Source: Methylophilus sp. 14 (GTDB lineage Bacteria; Pseudomonadota; Gammaproteobacteria; Burkholderiales; Methylophilaceae). From it: a stretch of 64,000 bases of DNA. Below, in pieces: positions 39,647 through 49,801 of the stretch. The translations under genes were made by a program, and so were the position numbers. The first letter of the stretch is position 1; each line of letters opens with the position of its first letter. The DNA lies in the NCBI RefSeq assembly GCF_015354345.1, contig NZ_JADKYS010000003.1:340856-404855 (forward strand), given 5' to 3'. Below the pieces are notes generated by a model. The model saw nothing but the letters and a program-made list of their open reading frames with translations, ran no database searches and was not told where the DNA came from.

Positions 39647-40759
39647 TTAAGCTTCGACTAAAATTCTCAACATACGGCGCAAAGGTTCTGCCGCGCCCCA
39701 CAACAACTGATCACCAACAGTGAAGGCCGACAGGTATTCACCCCCCATGGCCAACTTGCGCAAACGACCAACCGGGGTCGTCAATGTGCCAGTAATCGCC
39801 GCCGGTGTGAGCTCACTCATACTGATTTCACGTTCGTTAGGCACCACTTTGGCCCACTCGTTGGCTTCAGCCAACATTTGGTTGATTTCGTCCAAAGGCA
39901 CATCCTTGCGCAGCTTGATGGTTAGCGCCTGTGAATGACAGCGCATGGCGCCGATACGCACACACAGACCATCAATCACGATCGGATTCGCTTCACGACC
40001 TAAAATCTTGTTGGTCTCAACGCCGCCCTTCCACTCTTCCTTGCTTTGGCCATTGCCCAGGTCTTTATCAATCCATGGGATCAGGCTGCCAGCCAGTGGC
40101 ACGCCAAAATTGGACTGCGGTAAATCATCGCTACGGATGGTATCCGCAACTGTTTTATCAATCTGCAAAATCGCAGAAGCCGGATCCGCCAACAAACCAG
40201 CGACAGAAGCATTGATCACACCCATCTGGCTAATCAACTCACGCATATTCTGCGCGCCTGCGCCTGAAGCGGCCTGGTAAGTCATGGACGTTGCCCACTC
40301 AACCAAGTCAGCTTTAAACAGGCCATTGAGCGCCATCAGCATCAATGACACGGTACAGTTGCCGCCTATCCAGTTCTTGCCACCATTGGCCAAGGCATCC
40401 TTAATCACGTGCATATTCACCGGATCCAAAATGATCACGGAGTCTTGTTCCATGCGCAAGGTAGAGGCCGCATCAATCCAGTGGCCGTTCCAGCCGGTTG
40501 TGCGCAATTGCGGAAACACTTCACTGGTGTAATCACCGCCCTGACAGGTGACAATGACATCCATCTGACGCAATGCATCAATATTTTTGGCATCTTTCAG
40601 TGCAGGAGAATCCTTGCCTACTTGAGGCGCAGCGCCACCTGTTTGCGAGGTGGTGAAAAACTGCGGCTCGATATCCGCAAAATCATTTTCCTGCATCATG
40701 CGCTGCATCAGCACGGACCCAACCATGCCACGCCAGCCTACAAACCCTACTTTTAACAT
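39647..40759 (-). CDS. asd: Aspartate-semialdehyde dehydrogenase
   Basis: 370 aa, the longer Gram-negative type. It reduces aspartyl phosphate on the way to lysine, threonine and methionine. [18 protein letters not shown] is the NADP-binding start, [15 protein letters not shown] has the catalytic Cys, and [16 protein letters not shown] holds the catalytic His and substrate Arg. It follows the entericidin and leu genes on the same strand, as in many betaproteobacteria. Confidence 0.97.
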   Translation of the reverse strand: MLKVGFVGWRGMVGSVLMQRMMQENDFADIEPQFFTTSQTGGAAPQVGKDSPALKDAKNIDALRQMDVIVTCQGGDYTSEVFPQLRTTGWNGHWIDAASTLRMEQDSVIILDPVNMHVIKDALANGGKNWIGGNCTVSLMLMALNGLFKADLVEWATSMTYQAASGAGAQNMRELISQMGVINASVAGLLADPASAILQIDKTVADTIRSDDLPQSNFGVPLAGSLIPWIDKDLGNGQSKEEWKGGVETNKILGREANPIVIDGLCVRIGAMRCHSQALTIKLRKDVPLDEINQMLAEANEWAKVVPNEREISMSELTPAAITGTLTTPVGRLRKLAMGGEYLSAFTVGDQLLWGAAEPLRRMLRILVEA

Positions 40760-40802
40760 AGTGACTCGATATTTCAGCCGGTATCCCCGGCATTAAAATT
40801 GA

Positions 40803-40922
40803 TTATTTGGAAGATTTTTGAACAGCTTCACCCGCTTGTTCAATGTCTTTACCCATACCATTAATGGTGTTGCAACCTGCCAACACTAACACCGTCAATA
40901 CTAATGTCACCCACTTCGCCAT
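40803..40922 (-). CDS. Entericidin A/B family lipoprotein
   Basis: 39 aa. The ATG at 40922 has GGGAGA at normal distance. The protein is a lipoprotein signal (LVLTVLVLAGC, lipobox LAGC) followed by NTINGMGKDIEQAGEAVQKSS, the GCNTxxGxGKDIE pattern of entericidins. In E. coli the family forms a toxin/antidote lipoprotein pair under envelope stress; only a single member is here, so a toxin-antidote role is not supported, and a small structural lipoprotein is an equal possibility. It lies 16 bp after the YajQ gene and 43 bp before asd. Confidence 0.9.
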   Translation of the reverse strand: MAKWVTLVLTVLVLAGCNTINGMGKDIEQAGEAVQKSSK

Positions 40923-40938
40923 CTTATTCTCCCAATGA

Positions 40939-41433
40939 CTAATCTCTGAAATTACCGAATTTTAAAGGAAAATCGGTAATACTTTTTTTCACAAACGCTA
41001 TCGCCTCTTGCAGCACATCGCGCTTGGCGCCATTCACACGCACGGTGTCGCCCTGAATCGTCGCCTGCACCTTCATACCGCTATCTTTAATCAGCTTGGT
41101 GATCTTCTTGGCCAGGTCGCTATCAATGCCATCCTGCACGCGCAAATCCTGCTTCACCTTATTACCAGAGACCTTCTGCACATCCTTGTGTTCCAGACGT
41201 TTGGAAGACTCAGGTTCTTTTTTTTCCATGGATGGCAACAGAATATCTTTCACCTGATCCAGCTGGAAATCGTTATCACCAAACAAGGTGATGACTTTGT
41301 CTTTTTCGTTGAAATCTATTTTGGCCGACGTGCCTTTGAAGTCATAACGATTGGTGATCTGCTTGCTGGCAGCATCAATCGAGTTCTTCAAGTTCACCAT
41401 ATCGACTTCAGACGTAATATCAAAGCTTGGCAT
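40939..41433 (-). CDS. YajQ-family nucleotide/cyclic di-GMP-binding protein
   Basis: 164 aa, typical YajQ length and sequence: MPSFDITSEVDMVNLKNSID, RYDFKGTSAKIDFNEKDKVI, QDLRVQDGIDSDLAKKITKL and a C-terminal VKKSITDFPLKFGNFRD. Relatives bind cyclic di-GMP or tRNA and tune gene expression; which applies here cannot be told. It is followed by the entericidin gene and preceded by a large hairpin. Confidence 0.93.
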   Translation of the reverse strand: MPSFDITSEVDMVNLKNSIDAASKQITNRYDFKGTSAKIDFNEKDKVITLFGDNDFQLDQVKDILLPSMEKKEPESSKRLEHKDVQKVSGNKVKQDLRVQDGIDSDLAKKITKLIKDSGMKVQATIQGDTVRVNGAKRDVLQEAIAFVKKSITDFPLKFGNFRD

Positions 41434-41450
41434 ATATACTCTCTCCTACA

Positions 41451-41552
41451 CCAACTAGAAATTGCGCAGCTTGAGCAAGGCATACGCCCGCAGGCAGTAC
41501 ATTAAGTACGACAAGGGCGTATAACACCGCTCAAGCAAGCAAGTTCGGTTGG
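41451..41552. repeat. Nested long inverted repeat between ppnP and the YajQ gene
   Basis: Five-step dyad centred near 41503: CCAAC/GTTGG (41451-41455, 41548-41552), CTTGAGC/GCTCAAG (41470-41476, 41529-41535), ATACGCCC/GGGCGTAT (41482-41489, 41515-41522) and GTAC/GTAC (41497-41500, 41506-41509) around ATTAA. It could fold in DNA or RNA. No T-run on either side. Confidence 0.8.
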
Positions 41553-41554
41553 TC

Positions 41555-41866
41555 TTATTCGAAGTGGCAGACGTAGTCTACTGTTTCTACAACCTCAATA
41601 TCAAAACTGGAATTACCAGGCACCGTAAACTTTTCACCGCCTTTGTAAGTGGTCCAGTGTTCTTCGCCTTTTTGACGTACCTTGCACAGGCCGTCATTGA
41701 TTTCCATCAACTCTGGTGAGCCGGTGTTAAACGTCAATGTGCTAGGAAAAATCACGCCCACGGTACAGCGTGTGCCGTTCGGAAACAACACGGTATGACT
41801 CACACACTTGCCATCAAAGTAGACGTTGGCTTTCTTTTTTACGCTGACATTATCAAATTGTGCCAT
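41555..41866 (-). CDS. ppnP: Pyrimidine/purine nucleoside phosphorylase (PpnP)
   Basis: 103 aa cupin of the former DUF1255 family. It phosphorolyses a broad range of nucleosides. [40 protein letters not shown] and the end [18 protein letters not shown] are characteristic. It lies between leuB and the YajQ gene and is probably transcribed from its own promoter. Confidence 0.93.
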   Translation of the reverse strand: MAQFDNVSVKKKANVYFDGKCVSHTVLFPNGTRCTVGVIFPSTLTFNTGSPELMEINDGLCKVRQKGEEHWTTYKGGEKFTVPGNSSFDIEVVETVDYVCHFE

Positions 41867-41966
41867 TTTAAATTCCTAATTAATTCCAGTTACTACAATC
41901 ATAGTGACGACTATATCTTAAAACCAGGCGGACGGCATGCACAGTCATCCGCCCGCACAGCCAGTG

Positions 41967-43037
41967 CTACATAGCAGCGACGATCTGGTCACCCATTTCA
42001 GAGCAAGAAACTTTCTTCGTGCCCTCTTCATAGATGTCACCCGTACGGTAGCCAGCAGCCAATACTTTTTTGACTGCGTTTTCAATGCGGGTGGCGGCTG
42101 CTTCGTTGTCAAAGCTGTAACGCAACATCATGGCAGCAGACAAAATGGTCGCAATCGGGTTCGCCAGGTTTTTACCAGCGATATCAGGTGCAGAGCCGTG
42201 TGATGGCTCGTACAGGCCTTTTTTGCTTTCATTCAATGAGGCAGATGCCAGCATGCCAATAGAGCCGGTCAACATGGAAGCTTCGTCAGACAAGATGTCG
42301 CCGAAGATGTTACCGGTCACCATCACGTCAAATTGTTTTGGATTACGGATCAGCTGCATGGCGGCATTGTCGACATACATATGGCTAAGTTCGACTTCCG
42401 GGTACTCTTTGGCCACATCAATGACAATTTCTTTCCAGAACTCGGTGGTTTCCAGCACGTTGGCCTTGTCCACAGAACACAATTTCTTGCCACGTTTCAT
42501 GGCGATCTCAAACGCCACATGCGCAATACGGCGCACTTCAGGCTCGCTGTAAATCATGGTGTTAAAGCCTTCGCGTACACCCTGCTCGTTGGTACGCATG
42601 CCACGAGGCTGGCCAAAGTACACGTCGCCGGTCAACTCGCGTACGATCATGATATCCAAGCCTGCCACCACTTCTGGTTTTAAGGTTGAAGCGTTTGCCA
42701 GTTCAGGGAACAGCACCGCTGGACGCAAGTTAGCGAACAAGCCTAAATCTTTACGAATCGCCAGCAAGCCGCGCTCAGGGCGCAATGGGCGATCCAGGGT
42801 GTCGTACTGCGGGCCGCCAACGGCACCTAATAATACGGCGTCCGCTTTGCGACAGATGTCCTGCGTGAACTCAGGGTATGGATGACCGTATTGATCATAC
42901 GCCTGGCCACCGAGTGGCGCTTCCGTAAAGGTCATGTCCAGACCTTCTTTTTTCAATACTTCGAGCACGCGCAACGCTTGCGCAATAATTTCCGGGCCGA
43001 TGCCATCACCAGGCAACACAGCGATATTTAACGCCAT
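41967..43037 (-). CDS. leuB: 3-isopropylmalate dehydrogenase
   Basis: 356 aa. It oxidatively decarboxylates isopropylmalate in leucine synthesis. [40 protein letters not shown] and [20 protein letters not shown] are the LeuB signatures. Third gene of leuC-leuD-leuB. Confidence 0.98.
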   Translation of the reverse strand: MALNIAVLPGDGIGPEIIAQALRVLEVLKKEGLDMTFTEAPLGGQAYDQYGHPYPEFTQDICRKADAVLLGAVGGPQYDTLDRPLRPERGLLAIRKDLGLFANLRPAVLFPELANASTLKPEVVAGLDIMIVRELTGDVYFGQPRGMRTNEQGVREGFNTMIYSEPEVRRIAHVAFEIAMKRGKKLCSVDKANVLETTEFWKEIVIDVAKEYPEVELSHMYVDNAAMQLIRNPKQFDVMVTGNIFGDILSDEASMLTGSIGMLASASLNESKKGLYEPSHGSAPDIAGKNLANPIATILSAAMMLRYSFDNEAAATRIENAVKKVLAAGYRTGDIYEEGTKKVSCSEMGDQIVAAM

Positions 43038-43090
43038 TGTAGAATTCCTTTATTTTAAAACCCACGCCCATGCATGGGAGATTAGTTCAA

Positions 43091-43147
43091 TTAAGCAAAT
43101 AACCTAGGTTTAAACAAACAACCAGGGGTTAAGCAAACAACCAAGGT
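43091..43147. repeat. 19-bp sequence repeated three times at the end of leuD
   Basis: Contiguous copies at 43091-43109, 43110-43128 and 43129-43147 share the pattern TTAARCAAAYAACCNRGG. The third copy begins exactly at the leuD stop codon and includes its last codons; the other two lie in the leuD-leuB gap. Confidence 0.9.
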
Positions 43148-43767
43148 TGTGCCGCTTGATGTTTTTGCTCAAAGGCTTTGATCGCGTCGGCATGCTGCAA
43201 GGTTAAGCCGATTTCGTCCAGGCCGTTCAGCAGGTTGTGCTTACGGGTGGGTGTGATTTCAAAGCTGAATGACTGGCCAGACGGCGTGGTCACGGTTTGT
43301 GCTTCCAAATCAACGTTCAGCGTGTAGCCTTCATTCGCCAGGCACTCTTTAAACAGGCTATCGACTTGTTCAGCAGAGGCCACAATCGGCAAAATGCCAT
43401 TTTTGTAGCAGTTATTAAAGAAAATATCTGCAAAGCTAGGCGCAATGATCACGCGGAAGCCTTGGTCCTCAATCGCCCATGGCGCATGTTCACGTGAGGA
43501 ACCACAGCCGAAGTTATCACGGGCCAGCAATACTTGCGCACCTTGGTAACGCGGCTGGTTGAGCACGAAGTCCTTATTCAATGGACGTGTGCTGCAATCC
43601 ATGCCTGGCTCACCATAGTTGGTGTAACGCCACTCATCAAACAGGTAAGGGCCAAAACCGGAACGCTTGATCGACTTTAAAAACTGCTTGGGAATAATCG
43701 CGTCGGTATCGACATTAGCGCGGTCAAGCGGACAAACCAGGCCATTCAAGGTAGTAAATGCTTTCAT
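43129..43767 (-). CDS. leuD: 3-isopropylmalate dehydratase small subunit
   Basis: 212 aa. With LeuC it isomerises isopropylmalate. [20 protein letters not shown] at the N-terminus and [20 protein letters not shown] are the small-subunit hallmarks. It lies 12 bp after leuC. Its 3' end has been copied twice downstream (19-bp repeat). Confidence 0.98.
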   Translation of the reverse strand: MKAFTTLNGLVCPLDRANVDTDAIIPKQFLKSIKRSGFGPYLFDEWRYTNYGEPGMDCSTRPLNKDFVLNQPRYQGAQVLLARDNFGCGSSREHAPWAIEDQGFRVIIAPSFADIFFNNCYKNGILPIVASAEQVDSLFKECLANEGYTLNVDLEAQTVTTPSGQSFSFEITPTRKHNLLNGLDEIGLTLQHADAIKAFEQKHQAAQPWLFA

Positions 43768-43779
43768 AGTGTTCTCCTC

Positions 43780-45186
43780 TTATGCGCTACGCACGTCCAC
43801 AAAGTGACCGGCAATCGCAGCAGCAGCAGCCATCTCCGGGCTGACCAGGTGGGTACGACCGCCTGGGCCCTGACGGCCTTCAAAGTTACGGTTGGAGGTT
43901 GAAGCACAGCGCTCACCTGGACTCAGGCGGTCTGAGTTCATGGCCAGGCACATAGAGCAGCCTGGTTCACGCCATTCAAAACCAGCTTCAATAAAAATCT
44001 TGTCCAAACCTTCAGCCTCAGCCTGGCGCTTGACCTGGCCAGAGCCCGGCACCACCATTGCCAGCTTGATATTGCTAGCGACTTTTTTGCCTTTAGCGAC
44101 ACCAGCTGCAGCGCGCAAGTCTTCAATACGTGAGTTAGTGCATGAGCCAATAAAGATTTTATCCAGTTGGATCTGGTCAATCGGCGTATTGGCAGTCAGG
44201 CCCATATATTTCAAGGCGTTTTCGATGCTGGTACGCTTGGTCGCATCGGCTTCTTGTGCCGGATCAGGCACAGTAGAACCAATCGGCAGCACTTGCTCAG
44301 GTGAAGTGCCCCAAGTCACTTGCGGGGCGATCTCAGCACCATTCAATACCACCACTGTGTCAAATGTAGCATCCGCTTCTGACTTCAGTGTGCTCCAGTA
44401 AGCCACGGCTTTGGTCCAGTTGTCACCTTTAGGCGCATGCAGGCGGCCCTCAAGATAAGCCGCTGTTTTTTCATCCGGCGCCACCAGGCCTGCGCGTGCA
44501 CCGGCTTCAATCGCCATGTTGCACAACGTCATACGGCCTTCCATGGACAGGCCACGGATCACTTCACCACCAAACTCAATCGCATAGCCGGTGCCGCCAG
44601 CGGTACCGATTTTGCCGATAATCGCCAGCGCGACGTCTTTCGCTGTCACGCCTTTCCCTAACTGGCCATCCACACGCACCAGCATGCTTTTGGACTTTTT
44701 AGCCACCAGCGTTTGTGTTGCCAATACATGTTCAACTTCAGAGGTACCAATACCATGCGCCAAGGCGCCAAACGCACCATGCGTAGAAGTGTGGCTATCA
44801 CCACAGACCACGGTCATGCCAGGCAGCGTGGTGCCATTTTCAGGCCCGATGACATGGATAATGCCCTGGTCTTTATTTTTAAACGGGAAATACACCAACG
44901 CACCAAACTCTTTGATGTTGTTGTCCAGCGTTTCCACTTGCAGGCGAGAGATCGGGTCTTCAATGCCCTTATCCCAATCCTTGGTCGGTGTATTATGGTC
45001 TGGGTTAGCCACAATACTGGAGTTACGCCATGGCTTGCGGCCAGCCAGTCGCAGCCCCTCAAAAGCCTGCGGGCTGGTGACTTCGTGTACCAGATGGCGG
45101 TCAATGTAAATCAAGCAGGTGCCATCCGCTTCTTCATGCACCACGTGCGATTCCCACAATTTGTCGTACAGCGTTTTACCAGCCAT
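43780..45186 (-). CDS. leuC: 3-isopropylmalate dehydratase large subunit
   Basis: 468 aa from the start used. Aconitase-type [4Fe-4S] enzyme. [15 protein letters not shown] at the start, [36 protein letters not shown] and [13 protein letters not shown] supply the cluster cysteines. ATG at 45186 is preferred over 45210 because AAGGA precedes it at 7 nt and MAGKTLYDK matches the family N-terminus. It is the first gene of the leuCDB run and divergent from the XRE regulator. Confidence 0.97.
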   Translation of the reverse strand: MAGKTLYDKLWESHVVHEEADGTCLIYIDRHLVHEVTSPQAFEGLRLAGRKPWRNSSIVANPDHNTPTKDWDKGIEDPISRLQVETLDNNIKEFGALVYFPFKNKDQGIIHVIGPENGTTLPGMTVVCGDSHTSTHGAFGALAHGIGTSEVEHVLATQTLVAKKSKSMLVRVDGQLGKGVTAKDVALAIIGKIGTAGGTGYAIEFGGEVIRGLSMEGRMTLCNMAIEAGARAGLVAPDEKTAAYLEGRLHAPKGDNWTKAVAYWSTLKSEADATFDTVVVLNGAEIAPQVTWGTSPEQVLPIGSTVPDPAQEADATKRTSIENALKYMGLTANTPIDQIQLDKIFIGSCTNSRIEDLRAAAGVAKGKKVASNIKLAMVVPGSGQVKRQAEAEGLDKIFIEAGFEWREPGCSMCLAMNSDRLSPGERCASTSNRNFEGRQGPGGRTHLVSPEMAAAAAIAGHFVDVRSA

Positions 45187-45305
45187 GACAGTTCCTTTCT
45201 TACCACGCAAATATTTATAAAACTTGCGCAGAATACCTAAGTTTCAATACCCTTACAAGAAGATAGTTTATACTAGTATTAACACTAATAGGATAAACAA
45301 ATCAA
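45187..45305. promoter_or_regulatory. Divergent control region between leuC and the XRE regulator
   Basis: 119 bp. An AT-rich imperfect palindrome, CTAGTATTAACACTAAT near 45275, lies about 15-30 bp before the regulator start and could be its autoregulatory operator. No assignment beyond this is possible by eye. Confidence 0.35.
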
Positions 45306-46106
45306 ATGGATACGAGACGACAGGAACTCGCTGAATTTCTACAAGCTATGCGTCAGCGCGGCACCCCGGAAGAATTCGGATTCCCATCCGGTTCGCGCCG
45401 CCGCACACAAGGATTAAGGCGTGAAGAAGTCGCACAACTGGCGAGCATCAGCGCGACCTGGTATACCTGGATTGAGCAGGCGCGCGAAGTCAATGTCTCA
45501 GCCGAAGCACTGGACAGGCTGGCCACAGCCTTAAAGTTGAGCAAGTCTGAACGCAACTATTTATTTGATATGGCAGACAGACGCGACCCGCAAGCCCATC
45601 AGAGCGAAGTCGACACCGCGCCGGAAACACTGGTCGCCATGCTGGATCAGATGCAGATTCCCGCCTATGTGATGGGTCGCACCTGGGATATCCTGGCCTG
45701 GAACCAGCCAGCGGGTAAGCTGTTCACCGGCCTGCTGGATGTGCCGTGGCCGACATCCCAGCGCCCTAACCTGTTGCGTTTTGTGTTTGCCAACCCGCAA
45801 GCCCGACAGTTTGTGGTCAATTGGGAGATGCGCGCACGACGCCTGGTCGCGGAGTTCCGTGCAGATTGCCGCTCACGATTAGAGGAACCTGAGGTCAAGC
45901 AACTGGTCAGTGAATTAAGTACCGCCAGCGTGGAGTTTACACAGTTCTGGAAACAACATGACGTATTGGAACGGCAAGGCGGGCAACGGGAGTTCCAACA
46001 CCCCGTCGAAGGACTCATTCATTTTCAACAGGTGACATTAAAACCGGTCGAGCAAGAACAATTGAAGTTGGTGCTGTTACAGCCAGCAAGCACTGCCATT
46101 TCGTGA
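45306..46106 (+). CDS. XRE-family transcriptional regulator with MmyB-like C-terminal domain
   Basis: 266 aa. The N-terminal helix-turn-helix (SRRRTQGLRREEVAQLASIS, then WYTWIEQAREVNVS, about residues 28-65) is followed by a ligand-binding region starting near AMLDQMQIPAYVMGRTWDIL (about 105-130), as in actinobacterial MmyB-type regulators, which occur in proteobacteria too. The N-terminal RREEVAQLA and WYTWIEQ are typical of that group. It is divergent from leuC and 35 bp upstream of pagP. What it senses and regulates is unknown; its own operon and pagP are the first candidates. Confidence 0.88.
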   Translation: MDTRRQELAEFLQAMRQRGTPEEFGFPSGSRRRTQGLRREEVAQLASISATWYTWIEQAREVNVSAEALDRLATALKLSKSERNYLFDMADRRDPQAHQSEVDTAPETLVAMLDQMQIPAYVMGRTWDILAWNQPAGKLFTGLLDVPWPTSQRPNLLRFVFANPQARQFVVNWEMRARRLVAEFRADCRSRLEEPEVKQLVSELSTASVEFTQFWKQHDVLERQGGQREFQHPVEGLIHFQQVTLKPVEQEQLKLVLLQPASTAIS

Positions 46107-46141
46107 GAAAATGTTAAGTTAACGTTCAAGCACTTAGAAAT

Positions 46142-46699
46142 ATGATGAAAATAACCATACTCTTATTGATCAGCACACTCAGCCTTTGTGCAAATGCTGA
46201 AGATTCGGGCGCAGACAGCCAAAGCGGCTGGTATGCTCAGCTCAAAAATCATCTGACTGAGGTGTGGCAAAAGTCTGATCAAACTGATTTATATGTGCCG
46301 CTGGTGACCTACCATAACAGAAGCATGTACTCCAGAGAGAAAATCGACTCTTTTAACGAGCGGCCGTGGGGCTTGGGTATCGGCAAGTCAATGCGCGATG
46401 CTGACAGTAACTGGGACGGCTATTATGTGATGGCGTTTAAAGATTCGCACGATGACTGGGAACCAATTGTCGGCTACGGACACGTTAAAAACCTGGTTGG
46501 TCAGGCCAGTGGCTTGAATGCCGGGGTGGGATTAACAGCAGGGTTCACCGCCAGAAGTGATTACAACTACAAGCCGCTCCCTGTTTTGCTACCGATTGCA
46601 GCCATGGGCTACGATAAAGTGATTGTGAATGCGACTTATGTGCCGGGCACCAAAGGCAATGGCAATGTGCTGTTTATGTGGTCAACCGTGGCGTTCTAG
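46142..46699 (+). CDS. pagP: Lipid A palmitoyltransferase PagP
   Basis: 185 aa outer-membrane acyltransferase that moves a palmitate from a phospholipid to lipid A. Signal peptide ends near SLCANAED. YVPLVTYHNR contains the catalytic His, and FKDSHDDWEPIVGYG the Asp-Ser pair of the active site. GLGIGKSMRDADSNWDGYYV and the final NGNVLFMWSTVAF are barrel strands. A two-component-style inducer is known in enterics; here a nearby XRE gene is the only visible regulator. Confidence 0.93.
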   Translation: MMKITILLLISTLSLCANAEDSGADSQSGWYAQLKNHLTEVWQKSDQTDLYVPLVTYHNRSMYSREKIDSFNERPWGLGIGKSMRDADSNWDGYYVMAFKDSHDDWEPIVGYGHVKNLVGQASGLNAGVGLTAGFTARSDYNYKPLPVLLPIAAMGYDKVIVNATYVPGTKGNGNVLFMWSTVAF

Positions 46700-46736
46700 C
46701 AAACGGTTTCTAACGCCAGCGCAAACTAACACGTGA

Positions 46737-48305
46737 TCAGGCACGAATCAGCTTATATTCCAGTGCATCTTTCAAAGCCAGCCATGACGCCTCAATAATA
46801 TCGGATGACACACCTATGGTTGTCCAGTTGCTTTGCTGATCGGTCGATTCAATCAGCACCCGCACCTTGGCCGCCGTCGCCTGGTTAGAATCGAGCACAC
46901 GCACCTTGTAATCCACCAGCTTGATCTCTTTGATTACCGGGTAAAATTGTTCCAGCGCTTGCCGCATGGCCTTATCCAGCGCATTCACCGGCCCGTCACC
47001 TTGGGCAGTCGCACTGGACTCCTGGTCATTCACACAAATCTGAATGGTCGCGGTCGAGTTCTGACCGTTGGCCGAAGGCTCGTCGATATTGACGTTGTAA
47101 TGCTTGAGGCTGAAAAACGGCTGGAACTTGCCCAGCAGCTTTTGCATGAGCAAATCAAACGAGCTTTCAGCATTTTCAAACTGGTAGCCTTCATGCTCCA
47201 GCGCTTTCAACTGTTCCAATATATTGACGGCAGCGTCAGACTCTTTGGTCAGGCTAGGATCAATTTGCTGCAACTTGCGCAAAATCGCGCCGCGCCCCGC
47301 TACCTCAGACACCAGAATCTGGCGCTCATTACCCACCATGCCTGGGTTGATATGCTCGTAGGACTTGGGATTTTTATTCACCGCATCAATATGCATGCCG
47401 CCTTTGTGGGCAAACGCATCGTGCCCCACGTAAGGCGCCTTGTCATTAAAAGCCACATTCGCCACTTCACTGACAAACCGTGCTGCTGCAGTTAACGCAG
47501 TCAGCTGTGCATCCGAAATACATTCTAGCCCAAGCTTTAACTGCACATTGGGGATGATAGAAACCAGGTTGGCATTGCCACAGCGCTCACCGATGCCATT
47601 GATTGTGCCCTGCACCTGCGTTGCGCCCGCTTGCACGGCTGCGACGGAGTTTGCCACCGCCATTTCACAATCGTTGTGGCAATGTATCCCAATTTGCACG
47701 GATGGGAACTGTTTGACCACCGTCTCGGTGATGGCAAACACTTCGTTCGGGAACGTGCCGCCATTGGTATCACACAATGCCAGCACATCCGCACCGGCAT
47801 CCACCGCCGCTTGCAAGGTTTGCATGGCGTAATCAGCGTTAGCTTTATAGCCATCGTAAAAATGCTCGGCGTCAAACACCACTTCTTTGCCTTGTGCTTT
47901 TAAATAGGCAATGGTGTCGCTTATCATGGCCAGGTTTTCTGGCAAGGTGGTACGCAGAATATCCGTGACCTGATAATCCCAGCTTTTGCCGAAAATGGCC
48001 ACCGCCTGTGTATTGGCAGACAGCAGTGACTGCAAGTTTTTGTCTTCAGCCGCCGTGATACCAATGCGACGCGTGCTGCCAAACGCAATGATTTTGGCAT
48101 GTTGTAACTGCAACTCGCCGACGCGGGCAAAGAACTCCAGGTCTTTGGGATTAGAGCCCGGATTGCCTGCCTCAATATAGCCAATGCCCAACTGGTCCAG
48201 ACGCTGGACCACTTTGAGTTTGTCTTCCACCGAGAAAGAGACCCCTTGCGCCTGCGCGCCATCACGCAGGGTGGAGTCATAGGCGATGACGCGTCGACTG
48301 GCCAT
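46737..48305 (-). CDS. cimA: Citramalate synthase
   Basis: 522 aa member of the alpha-isopropylmalate/homocitrate synthase family. YDSTLRDGAQAQGVSFSVED, IGIHCHNDCEMAVANS (metal-binding HxH) and a C-terminal LeuA-type regulatory domain with VNIDEPSANG are present. The AQAQGV form and length fit citramalate synthase, which condenses pyruvate with acetyl-CoA in a threonine-independent route to isoleucine; isopropylmalate synthase is the alternative. It lies 5 bp after argG on the same strand. Confidence 0.9.
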   Translation of the reverse strand: MASRRVIAYDSTLRDGAQAQGVSFSVEDKLKVVQRLDQLGIGYIEAGNPGSNPKDLEFFARVGELQLQHAKIIAFGSTRRIGITAAEDKNLQSLLSANTQAVAIFGKSWDYQVTDILRTTLPENLAMISDTIAYLKAQGKEVVFDAEHFYDGYKANADYAMQTLQAAVDAGADVLALCDTNGGTFPNEVFAITETVVKQFPSVQIGIHCHNDCEMAVANSVAAVQAGATQVQGTINGIGERCGNANLVSIIPNVQLKLGLECISDAQLTALTAAARFVSEVANVAFNDKAPYVGHDAFAHKGGMHIDAVNKNPKSYEHINPGMVGNERQILVSEVAGRGAILRKLQQIDPSLTKESDAAVNILEQLKALEHEGYQFENAESSFDLLMQKLLGKFQPFFSLKHYNVNIDEPSANGQNSTATIQICVNDQESSATAQGDGPVNALDKAMRQALEQFYPVIKEIKLVDYKVRVLDSNQATAAKVRVLIESTDQQSNWTTIGVSSDIIEASWLALKDALEYKLIRA

Positions 48306-48310
48306 AAAAA

Positions 48311-49534
48311 TTATTTTTTACGGTTATGCAGGTTCGCTGCGATACGCATACGCAAGGCATTCAGCTTGATAAAGCCGCCTGCATCTTTTTGATCGTAAGC
48401 GCCTTTATCATCTTCAAACGTCGCAATGGTTGAGTCAAACAGTGAATCTGTTTTGCTGTCACGACCAACGACAATGACATTGCCTTTGTAAAGCTTAACG
48501 CGCACCCAGCCATTCACGGTGGCTTGTGTATGGTCGATCAACGTTTGCAATGCCACACGCTCCGGGCTCCACCAGTAACCGTTGTAAATCAGGCTGGCGT
48601 AACGTGGCATCAGGTCATCTTTCAGATGCGCCACTTCACGGTCCAGCGTGATGCTTTCAATCGCACGGTGGGCTTTGAGAATAATGGTGCCGCCAGGCGT
48701 TTCGTAGCAGCCACGTGACTTCATGCCCACATAACGGTTTTCCACCAGGTCCAGGCGACCGACACCGTGTTTACCACCAATGCGGTTCAATTCAGCCAGA
48801 ATCTCATGCGCTTTCATGGCTTTGCCATTCAAGGCAACGATGTCACCATTCTTGAACTCGATATCCAGGTACTCAGGCGCATCTGGTGCTTTTTCCGGTG
48901 ACACGGTCCAGCGCCACATATCTTCTTCCGCTTCGGCAGAAGGGTCTTCCAAATGACGGCCTTCGTAAGAGATATGCAACAAGTTGGCATCCATAGAGTA
49001 TGGGCTACCGCCTTGCTTATGTTTCATCTCGACGGGAATGCCGTGTTTTTCGGCATAAGCCAGCAGTTTTTCACGGGACAACAAATCCCACTCACGCCAC
49101 GGGGCAATAATCTGGATGTTTGGGTTGAGCGCATAAGCACCTAACTCAAAACGCACCTGGTCGTTACCTTTACCAGTCGCGCCGTGTGAAATAGCATCGG
49201 CTTTGGTCTCGTTGGCAATTTCAATCAGGCGCTTGGCAATCAATGGACGTGCAATGGAGGTACCCAGCAGGTATTCACCTTCATAGACAGTGTTGGCGCG
49301 GAACATTGGGAACACAAAGTCACGCACAAACTCTTCACGCAGGTCATCAATGTAAATCTCGCTGACGCCAAATTTCTTGGCTTTTTCACGTGCAGGCTCC
49401 AGCTCTTCGCCTTGGCCGAGATCAGCGGTAAACGTCACCACCTCACATTGATAAGTGTCTTGCAACCATTTCAGGATCACGGAAGTGTCCAGACCACCGG
49501 AATAGGCCAATACGGCTTTTTTAATATCGCTCAT
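48311..49534 (-). CDS. argG: Argininosuccinate synthase
   Basis: 407 aa. It joins citrulline and aspartate with [21 protein letters not shown] holds the pyrophosphate loop, [20 protein letters not shown] and [13 protein letters not shown] are the other signature blocks. It is followed by cimA and preceded by a 267-bp gap with repeat-rich sequence, so it is unlikely to share a simple operon with argF. Confidence 0.98.
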   Translation of the reverse strand: MSDIKKAVLAYSGGLDTSVILKWLQDTYQCEVVTFTADLGQGEELEPAREKAKKFGVSEIYIDDLREEFVRDFVFPMFRANTVYEGEYLLGTSIARPLIAKRLIEIANETKADAISHGATGKGNDQVRFELGAYALNPNIQIIAPWREWDLLSREKLLAYAEKHGIPVEMKHKQGGSPYSMDANLLHISYEGRHLEDPSAEAEEDMWRWTVSPEKAPDAPEYLDIEFKNGDIVALNGKAMKAHEILAELNRIGGKHGVGRLDLVENRYVGMKSRGCYETPGGTIILKAHRAIESITLDREVAHLKDDLMPRYASLIYNGYWWSPERVALQTLIDHTQATVNGWVRVKLYKGNVIVVGRDSKTDSLFDSTIATFEDDKGAYDQKDAGGFIKLNALRMRIAANLHNRKK

Positions 49535-49602
49535 TGAAGTTGTATTTCCATAAAAAAATTTTTACCTCACAGCTAACGAGAGGAAAAAGAAAGTCTATAA
49601 AA

Positions 49603-49800
49603 AAGCCTTTCTCTGTGACCTCTGTGTTCTCTGTGGCTAACTCATGTTATTGGCGTAACATTTGTTGTGACGCCAGACTGACACGCGTGACTTGAATTTC
49701 GTGTCAGAGTAAAACTAAAAAACAATTTTTTTTGGCCACAGAGATCACAGAGGTCAAGGAGAAAAGCACCTTGAAACGCTCTGTGTCTCTGTGGTGAAAA
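49603..49800. repeat. MITE-like inverted-repeat element between argF and argG
   Basis: Arms GTGACCTCTGTGTTCTCTG... (49615-49637) and its near-perfect complement (49735-49756, one mismatch over 22) flank about 100 bp with further hairpins (GGCGT/ACGCC at 49652/49670 and CTGACAC/GTGTCAG around 49680-49708). A third CTCTGTGTCTCTGTGGTG copy sits at 49779-49796. CACAGAG-type repeats of this kind occur in many proteobacterial intergenic regions. No coding frame of note. Confidence 0.75.
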
Positions 49801-49801
49801 A

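Noticed and set aside
40803-40922. Entericidin as half of a toxin-antidote pair
   Set aside because: Only one entericidin-type frame is present; a second lipoprotein partner was not found nearby.
41451-41552. Nested inverted repeat as an integron attC site
   Set aside because: The end boxes CCAAC/GTTGG do not fit the attC RYYYAAC/GTTRRRY pattern, and no integrase or cassette is nearby.
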